Shown piece after piece: positions 24,832-33,293 of a stretch of 64,000 nucleotides of DNA. A model generated the notes under the pieces. The model was not told the origin of the DNA. It saw nothing but the letters and a program-made list of their open reading frames with translations, and made no database searches. Positions within the stretch are counted from its first letter, which is position 1. Each line of letters begins with the position of its first letter. The stretch is from Novosphingobium sp. SG919. GTDB lineage: Bacteria; Pseudomonadota; Alphaproteobacteria; Sphingomonadales; Sphingomonadaceae. The stretch is from NCBI RefSeq assembly GCF_012932495.1, contig NZ_JABCNG010000001.1, positions 186,001 to 250,000 on the forward strand. Reading direction: 5' to 3'. The position numbers and the translations under genes are program-made.

Positions 24832-26241
24832 ATGACTGCCCATCGCATGATCCGCTCGCTTGCCACCACGGCGCTGGCCGCCGGCCTCCTGGCCGGTTGT
24901 GCCCAGGGTGCTTCCCATCCGGGGCAAACCGCCGCCCGGGCGCAATCCGCGCTGACCGGTGGGGAAGCGGTCAAGGCCGTGGCCCTGGCCGAACAGGCCG
25001 TGCTCGCCGATCCGCGCAACCCCGGTTATCGCGTGCTGCTGGGCAGCGCCTATATGCGCGCCGGCCGCTTCGCCTCGGCCCGTCAGGCCTATGACGATGC
25101 GATGGAACTGGGCCAGGATGATGGCAAGGTGGCGCTCAGCCTGGCTTTGACCGACATTGCTCTGGGGCATGGCGACGTCGCGCTCGACACGCTGAACGCC
25201 CATCGCCAGCAGATCCCCGTGGCCGATTATGGCCTGGCGCTGGCGCTGGCCGGCCGGGCGGACCAGGCGGTCGAGGTGCTGAGCGGCGCGGTGCGCAGCG
25301 CCGATGCTTCGCCCAAGCTGCGGCAGAACCTGGCCTATGCTCTGGCGATGGCCGGCCATTGGCGCGAAGCGCGCGAAATGGCGGCGCAGGATGTGCCGGC
25401 CGATCAATTGCCGGCGCGCATGGCGCAGTGGGCGCAGTTGAACGATCCGGGCAACACCCGGTTGCGCGTGGCCGGCGTGCTGGGCGTGCCGGGCGGAATC
25501 GAAGACGAAGGCCAGCCCACTGCGCTTGCCCTCGCCAATTTCCCCGCCCCCGCCACGGGCCAGCCGGCCGAGCAGGCCGCCCAGGCCGCCACGGCCCAGG
25601 CTGGCCAGGCACCGGTGCTGGCCCAGTTCGCCGCGCAGGAACTGCCCGCGATCGACAATGGCGCGGCCCAGCCGCAAGTGGCCGATGCCAGCGCCGCCCC
25701 CACGGTGGAAAAGTTGGCCACGATCGACATGCCGCCTTCTGCGGCAGCGCCCGCTGCCATTGGCGCTGCCACCCCTGCTTGGGCCCTGGCGCCGCGTCCC
25801 GGTGCGATCCCGGCCTCTGCCCCGCTTGCTGCGCGCAAGCTGGCCCGCGTTTCCCAGGCCGATCGCGCCCCCGCGCTGGTGGCCAAGGCTGCCCAGGCGC
25901 GCGCCGCCACCTTCGTGCCGCGCGCCGATGCCGTGCCGGTGGGCACGCACCTCGTGCAGCTTGGCGCCTTTTCCACCCAGGAAGGCGCGCACCGCGCATG
26001 GCGCCACTATCTGGCGGTGAACCCGGCGCTCAAGGGCTATCGCCCGGTCATTACGGCGGCCACGGTCAACGGCAAGCAGTTCTGGCGCACCCAGGCGGCT
26101 GGCTTTGCCAGCGCCAGTCCGGCTCGCTCGCTGTGCGGCTCGGTCAAGTCCAAGGGCGGCGTGTGCATCGTGCTGGCCAACCCCGCCAGCGGCCAACCCG
26201 GCGCCGCGCCGGCAATCCGGTTCGCCAGCAATCGCCGCTAA
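24832..26241 (+). CDS. TPR lipoprotein with C-terminal SPOR domain
   Basis: 469 aa from the ATG at 24832 (GGGAA upstream); an in-frame ATG at 24811 that overlaps the upstream stop is possible. Lipoprotein signal with LLAGC (Cys about residue 22). TPR repeats follow at about 35-200 (AEQAVLADPRNPGYRVLLGS, AGRFASARQAYDDAMEL). A long Ala/Pro/Gln-rich low-complexity linker (about 225-380) leads to a SPOR domain (about 385-465) opening HLVQLGAFSTQEGAHRAW. Likely outer-membrane anchored and septum-directed, co-transcribed with the ParA and RHH genes. Confidence 0.85.
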   Translation: MTAHRMIRSLATTALAAGLLAGCAQGASHPGQTAARAQSALTGGEAVKAVALAEQAVLADPRNPGYRVLLGSAYMRAGRFASARQAYDDAMELGQDDGKVALSLALTDIALGHGDVALDTLNAHRQQIPVADYGLALALAGRADQAVEVLSGAVRSADASPKLRQNLAYALAMAGHWREAREMAAQDVPADQLPARMAQWAQLNDPGNTRLRVAGVLGVPGGIEDEGQPTALALANFPAPATGQPAEQAAQAATAQAGQAPVLAQFAAQELPAIDNGAAQPQVADASAAPTVEKLATIDMPPSAAAPAAIGAATPAWALAPRPGAIPASAPLAARKLARVSQADRAPALVAKAAQARAATFVPRADAVPVGTHLVQLGAFSTQEGAHRAWRHYLAVNPALKGYRPVITAATVNGKQFWRTQAAGFASASPARSLCGSVKSKGGVCIVLANPASGQPGAAPAIRFASNRR

Positions 26242-26254
26242 GGACCTGTAGATA

Positions 26255-26274
26255 CTCTCCCACGTGTGGGAGAG
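26255..26274. repeat. short palindrome after the SPOR gene
   Basis: CTCTCCCAC-GT-GTGGGAGAG, 9-bp perfect arms with a 2-base centre, 14 bases after the stop codon. No T-run follows. Possibly an mRNA 3'-end hairpin or a dispersed palindrome. Position is accurate to about one base. Confidence 0.45.
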
Positions 26275-26383
26275 ATACCGGATAGCCGAACGGGCTGGGG
26301 CCGGACCAACTTGCCAGGCCACTCCTTGCGTGGCGGGCGTTGGCTCATGCCTCGTCGGCCTACATACGTTGCATCAACTTGCG

Positions 26384-27343
26384 TTACCGCTTTTGCGCAG
26401 CAGATGTTGGTATTTCGTCCCCAAGCATGAGCGACCAAGTCTGACTCATCGATTCTGTGCCAAAAAATGGCGCCGGTGCCTCATCCACAAGCTTGAAGCC
26501 CGCGCGCTGGTAGACCCGGCGTGCCGCCGCGAGCACATTGTCGGTCCACAAATCTAGACGTCCATATCCGAGCGCCCGTGCACGCGCGATGCAGGTCTCG
26601 ACCAGCGATTTTCCGATCCCCAAACCTCGCGCATCTGGCTCGACATAGAGCAGGCGCAACTTGGCCACCTGGGGGTCGTCGGTATGCACGAGGAAGATCG
26701 AACCGACCATCTGGCCATGCATTTCCGCCACCCATGCATCATCCCGGGCGGGATCGAATGCCTGACGGAAATCAGCAACGATCTGCGCGATTAGCCCTTC
26801 ATAGCTTTCATTATAGCCGTAATCGTCCCGATAAAGCACCGCCTGACGGTGAACGATGAGACCCAAGTCGCCGGCTTTCAGCGAGCGAAAGGTAACCTCA
26901 GGTTGAGCGTTCACGTCGAACACGCGGCTGATTGTGGCCGCCGCGTCCAGAAATTGCTGGCGCTGAATGAGCGGCAGGGAATTCAGCAACGAACGAACTG
27001 CCTCCTGGGTTGACGCTTCGAGCGCTGCGTAGGCCGCTCTTCCAGATGCGGTGAGCGAAAGGAGTTGATGGCGCCCATGGGAGGGGTCGTCCCTGGTTTC
27101 GACGACGCCTTGATCCCCGAGCCGCTTAAGCGTCCTACTCATTTGTCCGCGATCTAGGTCGAGTGCCCGCGCAATTTCCGCAGCAGTCGGACAATCCCGA
27201 TTGACGATTTCATAGAGGATACGTGCCTCGCTAAGCGTGAAGACGCTATCGCGAAGGTGCGCATGGAGCAGACCGAGCCTTCGCGTGTAAACCCGGTTGA
27301 AAGCCCGAACTAGGGCAACCTGCTGTTCCGTGTCCTGAGACAT
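26384..27343 (-). CDS. MarR-type regulator fused to GNAT acetyltransferase
   Basis: 319 aa bifunctional protein. The N-terminal half (about 1-145) is a winged helix of the MarR family (TAAEIARALDLDRGQMSRTL recognition region, then a DPSHGRHQLLSLT wing). The C-terminal half (about 155-319) is a GNAT acetyltransferase with LRLLYVEPDARGLGIGKSLV as the acetyl-CoA loop and VYQRAGFKLV near the end. This fusion is a known architecture; ligands are unknown. A perfect 19-bp inverted repeat lies 14 bases upstream of its start, suggesting autorepression. Base composition is less GC-rich than the neighbours. Confidence 0.9.
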   Translation of the reverse strand: MSQDTEQQVALVRAFNRVYTRRLGLLHAHLRDSVFTLSEARILYEIVNRDCPTAAEIARALDLDRGQMSRTLKRLGDQGVVETRDDPSHGRHQLLSLTASGRAAYAALEASTQEAVRSLLNSLPLIQRQQFLDAAATISRVFDVNAQPEVTFRSLKAGDLGLIVHRQAVLYRDDYGYNESYEGLIAQIVADFRQAFDPARDDAWVAEMHGQMVGSIFLVHTDDPQVAKLRLLYVEPDARGLGIGKSLVETCIARARALGYGRLDLWTDNVLAAARRVYQRAGFKLVDEAPAPFFGTESMSQTWSLMLGDEIPTSAAQKR

Positions 27344-27356
27344 GACTAACCTTAAA

Positions 27357-27400
27357 TGTTGACATAATCAACAATATTCACATTGTTGATTATGTCAACA
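27357..27400. promoter_or_regulatory. large perfect inverted repeat, probable MarR operator
   Basis: Arms of 19 bp (TGTTGACATAATCAACAAT and its exact complement) are separated by 6 bases. Each arm itself contains the near-palindrome TTGACATAATCAA, so the element could hold two MarR dimers. It is AT-rich in a GC-rich region, sits right upstream of the MarR-GNAT gene, and overlaps the stop codon of the acyltransferase gene that runs toward it. It could also act as a terminator hairpin for that gene. Confidence 0.8.
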
Positions 27401-28589
27401 TGTCTGTTGCCCGCATGGGCCCACTCTCTGCGTGGATGCGCGCTGCCCGCGTGGAAGCCGGCTCGGCCAGGCCGCGGCGGTGGGCTCTGCGCAGCCAGGC
27501 TTGCAGGGGGGCGTCGAACCAGCGGTTGGCGGCCCAGGCAATGGTGATGACGGCGCCGGCCTGGGCGAGGGCAAAGGCCGGTGCGGGCAGCGGTACGTGG
27601 CGGGCCAGTTCCACGCCCACGCGCAAGACCGGGCCTTGCAGGATATAGATCGGGTAGCTGAGCAGGCCGAGCCATTGGGCGACCTGGGCGGCGCGGCCGT
27701 GCAGCGGGATGGCGGCGGCCAGCCACACCAGCACGGGAAAGCCAGCCAGCGCCAAGGCGCCGTCGTAAAGCGCAGGATCGAGGCCGAAGGCTTGCGCCGG
27801 ATTGGCAAGCAAGGCGGCTGCGAGCGCAGCGCAAAGCGCCAGGGCCAGCAGCGGGCGGGTTGTTCTGGCCGTGCGGCGCCAGCGGAATACCAGGATGCCG
27901 GCAAAGAACGGATAGATCACCCGTGCCGCGCCAAAGGCGAAGTTCGCCTTGTCCGTCCCGCCCATCAGCCGCCCGAAGTGGGCAATATCGGCCACCACCA
28001 GCACCGCACCCAGGCCGACGAGGCCGAGCAGCACGCGTTGCGACAGGAAGCGGGCGAGCAGGGCATAGGCCAGGTTCACATAGGCCTCGAACGCCAGCGA
28101 CCAGGCCGCCATGTTGAGCGGGAAGGCGGTGGGCCATTGCGGGAACAGCGGGCAGGGCAGCAGCGCCAGGGCAAAGCCCAGCGCCAGCAGCGCATCGCCC
28201 AACGTCACCGTGTGGCGCAGGAACACCGCGCCCAGGAATACGGCAAAACCCAGCAGCGTGCCCAGCGCCAGCAAGGGATAGAGCCGGCGGGCCCGCGCCC
28301 GCGCAAACCCGGCGCGCGAGAGCCGCCCATCGCGCACTTGCGCATCATAGGCAAAGGCAATGACGAAGCCCGACAGCGTGTAGAAGAAGTCCACGGCCAG
28401 GCCTGCGTGGGGCAGCGCGGAAAGGCTGTGCTGCTGCATCAGGTGATAAGCCAGCACGACCAGCGCGGCGATGCCGCGCAACGCGTCGAGCATGCCAAAG
28501 CGCATGGGCGCCGTGTCTGCCGGCGTGCTGCCTTTCGCCGCGTTGCGCGGATTGCCTGCCATCTTTGCCGCCCCTGTCTGCCGTCTCAT
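27390..28589 (-). CDS. acyltransferase-3 family membrane protein (OafA/YrhL-like)
   Basis: 399 aa polytopic enzyme that O-acylates surface or small-molecule substrates. Family opening FGMLDALRGIAALVVLAYH (about 31-49) with the catalytic His, then DFFYTLSGFVIAFAYD and the RRLYPLLALG segment, and about ten helices. The first ATG at 28589 gives a short polar leader; 28562 is a possible alternative. The last codons and stop lie inside the MarR operator palindrome. Same strand as, and upstream of, the regulator gene. Substrate unknown. Confidence 0.88.
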   Translation of the reverse strand: MRRQTGAAKMAGNPRNAAKGSTPADTAPMRFGMLDALRGIAALVVLAYHLMQQHSLSALPHAGLAVDFFYTLSGFVIAFAYDAQVRDGRLSRAGFARARARRLYPLLALGTLLGFAVFLGAVFLRHTVTLGDALLALGFALALLPCPLFPQWPTAFPLNMAAWSLAFEAYVNLAYALLARFLSQRVLLGLVGLGAVLVVADIAHFGRLMGGTDKANFAFGAARVIYPFFAGILVFRWRRTARTTRPLLALALCAALAAALLANPAQAFGLDPALYDGALALAGFPVLVWLAAAIPLHGRAAQVAQWLGLLSYPIYILQGPVLRVGVELARHVPLPAPAFALAQAGAVITIAWAANRWFDAPLQAWLRRAHRRGLAEPASTRAARIHAESGPMRATDMLT

Positions 28590-28693
28590 AACGGATCAGG
28601 CAGGGGCGCCGGGCGAGCAATGGCAGGTGGATCGGAATCCGAGATTTAGAGGCTGCGCGAACAAGCACCCTTCGCCGGACCTGTGGCCCGGCA

Positions 28694-28716
28694 CCTCCCC
28701 CGCCATGCGGGGGAGG
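28694..28716 (-). terminator. hairpin downstream of nrdB
   Basis: CCTCCCCCGC-CAT-GCGGGGGAGG, 10-bp perfect arms, 7 bases after the nrdB stop codon on the minus strand. It lacks a T-run. Same CTCCC palindrome type as at 54983. Confidence 0.5.
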
Positions 28717-28723
28717 ATCAAGG

Positions 28724-29779
28724 TTACTCGGCCGCGATGCCCGCGGCGCCGAACATGTCCACGTCAACCTCGGTGGTTTCGGTGGGGGTGTTGGCGGCCT
28801 TGGCCTTGCGGCGGCCGTCAAAGTTGGACCACACTTCGTTCCAGTTGCCGCGCGTGGCGGCCTTGGAATATTCGGTGGCACGGGTTTCGAAGAAGTTGGC
28901 ATGCTCCACGCCGTTGAGCAGCGGGGTGAGCCAGGGCAGGGGGTGTTCCTCGATCATGTAGATCGGGTCGAAGCCCAGCTGGCCCAGGCGCCAATCGGCG
29001 ATGTAGCGGATGTAGCGCTTGATTTCCTTGGGGCTCATCCCCGGCACCGGGCCTTGTTCGAAGGCCAGGTCGATGAAGGCGTCTTCCAGGCGCACGGTCT
29101 TCTGGCAGCAATCAAGGATGTCTTCCTTGACCGCCTTGGTCAGGCACTGGCGCTCGGCACAGAATTCCTTGAACAGGCGGGTGATGCCTTCGCAGTGCAG
29201 CGATTCATCGCGCACCGACCACGACACGATCTGGCCCATGCCCTTCATCTTGTTGAAGCGCGGGAAGTTCATCAGCATCGCGAACGAGGCGAACAGCTGC
29301 AGGCCTTCGGTGAAGCCGCCGAACATCGCCAGGGTACGGGCGATGTCTTCATCGTTTTCCACGCCGAAATTCTGCATGTAATCATGCTTGTCTTTCATTT
29401 CGGCGTATTCGAGGAACATGCCATATTCGCTTTCCGGCATGCCGATCGTGTCGAGCAGGTGCGAATAGGCCGCGATGTGGATCGTTTCCATGTTGGAGAA
29501 CGAGGCCAGCATCATCTTCACTTCGGTGGGCTTGAACACCCGGCCATACTTTTCGTGGTAGCAATCCTGCACTTCCACGTCGGCCTGGGTGAAGAAGCGG
29601 AAAATCTGCGTCAGCAGGTTGCGCTCGTGGTCCGACAGCTTCTGCGCCCAGTCGCGGCAATCCTCGCCCAGCGGAACTTCCTCGGGCATCCAGTGAATCT
29701 GTTGCTGGCGCTTCCAGTATTCATAGGCCCAGGGATATTCGAAGGGCTTGTAGGTCTTGCGGGCTTCAAGAAGGGGCAT
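28724..29779 (-). CDS. nrdB: class Ia ribonucleotide reductase, beta (radical) subunit NrdB
   Basis: 351 aa di-iron/tyrosyl-radical subunit that supplies the radical to NrdA for dNTP synthesis. Metal ligands and radical site are visible: D67 in TQADVEV, METIHIAAYSH with E98, H101 and the radical Tyr at about 105, and DESLHCEG for the second Glu/His pair. No ATP-cone precedes the ferritin-like domain. It is on the same strand as nrdA but 1.36 kb away, with two unrelated small genes between, so co-regulation would need separate promoters or a long transcript. Confidence 0.96.
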   Translation of the reverse strand: MPLLEARKTYKPFEYPWAYEYWKRQQQIHWMPEEVPLGEDCRDWAQKLSDHERNLLTQIFRFFTQADVEVQDCYHEKYGRVFKPTEVKMMLASFSNMETIHIAAYSHLLDTIGMPESEYGMFLEYAEMKDKHDYMQNFGVENDEDIARTLAMFGGFTEGLQLFASFAMLMNFPRFNKMKGMGQIVSWSVRDESLHCEGITRLFKEFCAERQCLTKAVKEDILDCCQKTVRLEDAFIDLAFEQGPVPGMSPKEIKRYIRYIADWRLGQLGFDPIYMIEEHPLPWLTPLLNGVEHANFFETRATEYSKAATRGNWNEVWSNFDGRRKAKAANTPTETTEVDVDMFGAAGIAAE

Positions 29780-30031
29780 GGCTGCTGTCCTGTTGGGATA
29801 GGGCTGATATGGGGTGCGTCAGGCGGCTGGGAAAGCCTGGCAAAAGGGGTGAGGCGCGGTTTGCGACGGTCTGGGCCGGCTTCGCTGCGAATGGCGCCGT
29901 GCATGGCGGGCGGACCAAAAATGCCCGCCGGAAAAACGGGAACGGCCTGCTTGGCGCGGCATTGTTGGGAAAGAAGCCTGCGGGTGCGCAAGACCCGCTC
30001 CCCCACTGCCATGAAAACAAGGAGGCTGGGC

Positions 30032-30289
30032 ATGACCGGCAACGAAAGCAATCCCATCGCAAGCCAGATTCGCGAGCATATGGCCGTCATCGGCGCGGAT
30101 GGTGCCCCGGTGGGCACGGTCGATCATGTCGACGGGCATCGCATCAAGCTGACCAAGGCCAAGAGCGGCGCCCATGCCGGGCACCACCACTACCTGTCGC
30201 TGGGCCTGGTGGCCGACGTGGAGGGCGATACGGTTCGCCTTTCGGCCAATGCCGATGTCGCCCTGACCTTTGAGGAAGAGGAAAAGTAA
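30032..30289 (+). CDS. DUF2171-domain protein
   Basis: 85 aa. DUF2171 pattern: IREHMAVIGADGAPVGTVDH then HRIKLTKAKSG and HHHYLSLGLV. These small beta-rich proteins are frequent in Sphingomonadales and other alphaproteobacteria and are of unknown role. The ATG at 30032 has AAGGAGG ideally spaced; an ATG 7 codons upstream would bury that site. Lies between nrdB and nrdA on the opposite strand, followed by a terminator. Confidence 0.88.
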   Translation: MTGNESNPIASQIREHMAVIGADGAPVGTVDHVDGHRIKLTKAKSGAHAGHHHYLSLGLVADVEGDTVRLSANADVALTFEEEEK

Positions 30290-30369
30290 GCCTCCGCTTC
30301 CCATCTTGGGATCGAATTCAGGGAAAGCCGCGTCCCCTTCGCGGCCAGGTCGTCCCTGGCGACCGGAAG

Positions 30370-30407
30370 GCGCCTCGCTCCACGTCGTAAGTGGCGAGGC
30401 GCTTTTT
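30370..30407 (+). terminator. rho-independent terminator
   Basis: GCGCCTCG/CGAGGCGC plus CCAC/GTGG stem with a 2-base bulge and 7-base loop, then TTTTT. Ends the DUF2171 gene and may also serve the converging PepSY-like gene. Confidence 0.85.
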
Positions 30408-30420
30408 CCGTTTTGGCGGC

Positions 30421-30819
30421 TTACTTCCAGAACCAGCCGGGCTTGAGCGCGCGATCCTTGCGGTTGCGCCACATCTGGATGTACATCCAGAGCCCCGAAA
30501 AGCTGAAGAAAATCATGGCAAAGCCCGACAGCGTGCTGACAGCCACGCCCACTGGCCCAAAGCTTTCGCCCGAGTGCAGATGGTGCAGCAGTCCCACGAT
30601 CGATTTGCCGCCCTTGGGCTTGGGCCGGCACATATAGTCCGGCGGGCAGACGAAGGCGGGTTTGGCCGAGGCGCCGGCTGTGGCCACTGCCGTCTTGGGC
30701 GGCCCGTCGTGATCCCCGCCGCTGGCCAGCGGTACGATCTGGCTGAGCGTGCCGGTCACGGCGATCCACAGCAGGAAAACCCCGAAAAACACTGAAATCC
30801 AGCGATGCCACTTGCGCAT
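30421..30819 (-). CDS. PepSY-associated small membrane protein
   Basis: 132 aa. It has the PepSY-TM layout: MRKWHRWISVFFGVFLLWIAV helix (about 4-28; family start W-H-R-W), a periplasmic stretch with two Cys (FVCPPDYMCRPK), an HHLHSGESFGPVGV segment, and a second helix (about 92-118, TLSGFAMIFFSFSGLWMYIQ). Relatives often serve in iron or redox systems, with no partner evident here. Short form of the family. Confidence 0.8.
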   Translation of the reverse strand: MRKWHRWISVFFGVFLLWIAVTGTLSQIVPLASGGDHDGPPKTAVATAGASAKPAFVCPPDYMCRPKPKGGKSIVGLLHHLHSGESFGPVGVAVSTLSGFAMIFFSFSGLWMYIQMWRNRKDRALKPGWFWK

Positions 30820-31139
30820 TGATCGACCCCCTCAGGTTTCCTTGCCTGGTGCCAGCATGCACGCCGGCCAGGCAAGACTGGCCGTGCTCGGGCCGGTTGC
30901 GCTTGTGGGGGAACGATGCCTGCCGGAGCAAGCCACGAAATGTCGCCATATGTAACACGGGGATGTGTGACATGAGCAGGGTTTCGGCTTGGTCCGGCAT
31001 GGCAACGATCACTGAAAGGATGGGCAACGCGGCGTGAGTGGGGCCGGGCAGGCGATGACACCGGCGGGCCCCGACAAGGGAATGGGGGCGGGGCAGGCTG
31101 CCGGCAAAGCGGCGGACCTGCCCGGCCCGGCCAGGCCCC
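30820..31139. other. 320-base gap upstream of the PepSY-like gene
   Basis: No gene supported. It should hold the promoter of the 30421 gene and the 3' end of nrdA. An 11-bp inverted pair GGGCCGGGCAG (31041-31051) and CTGCCCGGCCC (31118-31128) encloses about 66 bases and might form the nrdA 3' hairpin; no T-run. Confidence 0.4.
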
Positions 31140-33293
31140 TTATTGGCAGGCGAGACATTCCTCGTAATCGGTCTGCTTCACATCGAGTTCGATGCGGCGG
31201 GCCTGGGCGGTGTTGTCGGCCTCCACCCCGCCGGCGAAACCGGCGCGCTGGACCGACTTGGAGCGCAGGTAATAGAGCGACTTGATGCCCTTTTCCCAAG
31301 CCTGGAAGTGGAGCATCAGCAAGTCCCACTTGTCCACGTCGGCCGGAATATAGAGGTTCAGCGACTGCGCCTGGTCAATATAGGGCGTGCGGTCGGCCGA
31401 GAATTCGAGCAGCCAGCGCTGGTCGATTTCGAAGCTGGTCTTGAACACCGCCTTCTCGTCGGCCGAGAGGAACTCGAGGTGCTGGACCGAACCGCCGCGT
31501 TCCAGGATCGAGTTCCACACGTTGGTCGAATCCTTCGACTTTTCGCGCAGCAGCTTTTCCAGGTAGGGGTTCTTCACCACGAACGAGCCCGACAGGGTCT
31601 TGTGCGTGTAGATGTTGGCCGGGATCGGCTCGATGCACGCCGAAGTGCCGCCGCAGATGATCGAGATCGACGCGGTGGGCGCGATCGCCATCTTGCACGA
31701 GAAGCGCTGCATCACGCCCATGTCCGCCGCATCGGGGCAGGGGCCGCGTTCCTGGGCCAGCAGCAGCGAGGCTTCGTCGGCCTTGGCGGCAATGTGGCGG
31801 AACATCTTGAGGTTCCACGCCTTGGCCATGGCGGATTCGAAGGCGATGCCCTTCTTCTGCAGGAACGAGTGGAAGCCCATCACGCCCATGCCGACCGAAC
31901 GCTCGCGTGCGGCGGAATACTTGGCGCGGGCCATCTCGTCGGGCGCGCGGTCGATGAAGTCCTGCAGCACATTGTCGAGGAAGCGCAGCACGTCTTCGAC
32001 GAAGTGCTTGTCTCCCTGCCACTCGTCCCAGGTTTCCAGGTTGAGCGAGGAGAGGCAGCACACCGCGGTGCGATCGTTGCCCAGGTGATCGATGCCGGTG
32101 GGCAGCGTGATTTCCGAGCACAGGTTCGAGGTGGAAACCTTGAGGCCCAGATCGCGGTGATGCTTGGGCATCATGCGGTTCACCGTGTCGGAGAACACGA
32201 TGTAGGGCTCGCCCGTGGCCAGGCGCACTTCGACCAGCTTCTGGAACAGCGAGCGGGCATCGACCTTGCCGCGCACCGACTTGTCCTTGGGGCTGCGCAG
32301 GGCGAATTCGGTGCCATCGCGCACGGCTTCCATGAATTCGTCGGTGAGCAACACGCCGTGGTGCAGGTTGAGCGCCTTGCGGTTGAAATCGCCCGAAGAC
32401 TTGCGGATTTCGAGGAATTCCTCGATTTCCGGGTGCGAGATGTCGAGATAGCAGGCCGCCGAACCACGGCGCAGCGAGCCCTGGCTGATCGCCAGGGTCA
32501 GGCTGTCCATCACCCGCACGAACGGAATGATGCCGCTGGTCTTGCCATTGAGGCCGACGTTTTCGCCGATCCCGCGGACATTGCCCCAATAGGTGCCGAT
32601 GCCGCCGCCGCGCGAAGCGAGCCAGACGTTCTCGTTCCAAGTCTTGACGATGCCTTCCAGGCTGTCTTCCACCGAATTGAGATAGCACGAGATCGGCAGG
32701 CCACGGCCGGTGCCGCCGTTCGAGAGAACCGGCGTGGCGGGCATGAACCACAGCTTGGAGATGTAGTCATAGAGCCGCTGGGCGTGGTCTTGGTCGTCGG
32801 CATAGGCATCGGCCACGCGCGCGAACAGGTCCTGATAGGTTTCGCCGGGCAGCAGATAGCGATCGTCGAGTGTGTCCTTGCCGAAGATGGTCAGCTTGGC
32901 GTCGCGCGCGGCGTCGGTCACGATGGTGAAGCGGCGCGGGTTGACCGCCTTGGAATCGAGCGGGGCGGCCTTGGTGGCAACGGCGCCGGCCAAGGCCGCT
33001 TCGCTCACCATCGCCGCGGCGGCAGCCACGAGATCCGCGCTGCCCTTGTCGTCTGCCTGCATATCGATTGCTTTCGATTCGGTCGGTTGCGGGGTGGCGT
33101 CCTGCGGGGCGGCCGGCTTGGCAGCGGCCTTGGCGCGGGCGGTCGGTGCCGGGGCAGCGGTCGCGTCCTGCGGCTCGGCGCCGCCATCAAGGGTGGAGTC
33201 GCGTTCGAGGGTGGACACGCCACCTTCCAGTCCCAGTTCGTCCTGCGCCATCAAAGCCGTTCCATCGTTCAGTTCTCCGGTCCTGAAATTCAC
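31140..33293 (-). CDS. nrdA: class Ia ribonucleotide reductase, alpha subunit NrdA
   Basis: 717 aa catalytic subunit reducing ribonucleoside diphosphates. Catalytic motifs: LPISCYLNS (first redox Cys), SNLCSEITLPTG (radical Cys and Glu), GTSACIEPIPANIY, and the C-terminal shuttle pair CLAC at the end. Residues about 1-105 are Ala/Pro/Asp low complexity. The usual N-terminal ATP-cone that gives dATP inhibition is not visible, and conserved sequence begins around FTIVTDAARDAKLTIFGKD. The 5' end is therefore uncertain; later in-frame starts such as MAQDELGLEGG are possible. Confidence 0.95.
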   Translation of the reverse strand: MNFRTGELNDGTALMAQDELGLEGGVSTLERDSTLDGGAEPQDATAAPAPTARAKAAAKPAAPQDATPQPTESKAIDMQADDKGSADLVAAAAAMVSEAALAGAVATKAAPLDSKAVNPRRFTIVTDAARDAKLTIFGKDTLDDRYLLPGETYQDLFARVADAYADDQDHAQRLYDYISKLWFMPATPVLSNGGTGRGLPISCYLNSVEDSLEGIVKTWNENVWLASRGGGIGTYWGNVRGIGENVGLNGKTSGIIPFVRVMDSLTLAISQGSLRRGSAACYLDISHPEIEEFLEIRKSSGDFNRKALNLHHGVLLTDEFMEAVRDGTEFALRSPKDKSVRGKVDARSLFQKLVEVRLATGEPYIVFSDTVNRMMPKHHRDLGLKVSTSNLCSEITLPTGIDHLGNDRTAVCCLSSLNLETWDEWQGDKHFVEDVLRFLDNVLQDFIDRAPDEMARAKYSAARERSVGMGVMGFHSFLQKKGIAFESAMAKAWNLKMFRHIAAKADEASLLLAQERGPCPDAADMGVMQRFSCKMAIAPTASISIICGGTSACIEPIPANIYTHKTLSGSFVVKNPYLEKLLREKSKDSTNVWNSILERGGSVQHLEFLSADEKAVFKTSFEIDQRWLLEFSADRTPYIDQAQSLNLYIPADVDKWDLLMLHFQAWEKGIKSLYYLRSKSVQRAGFAGGVEADNTAQARRIELDVKQTDYEECLACQ

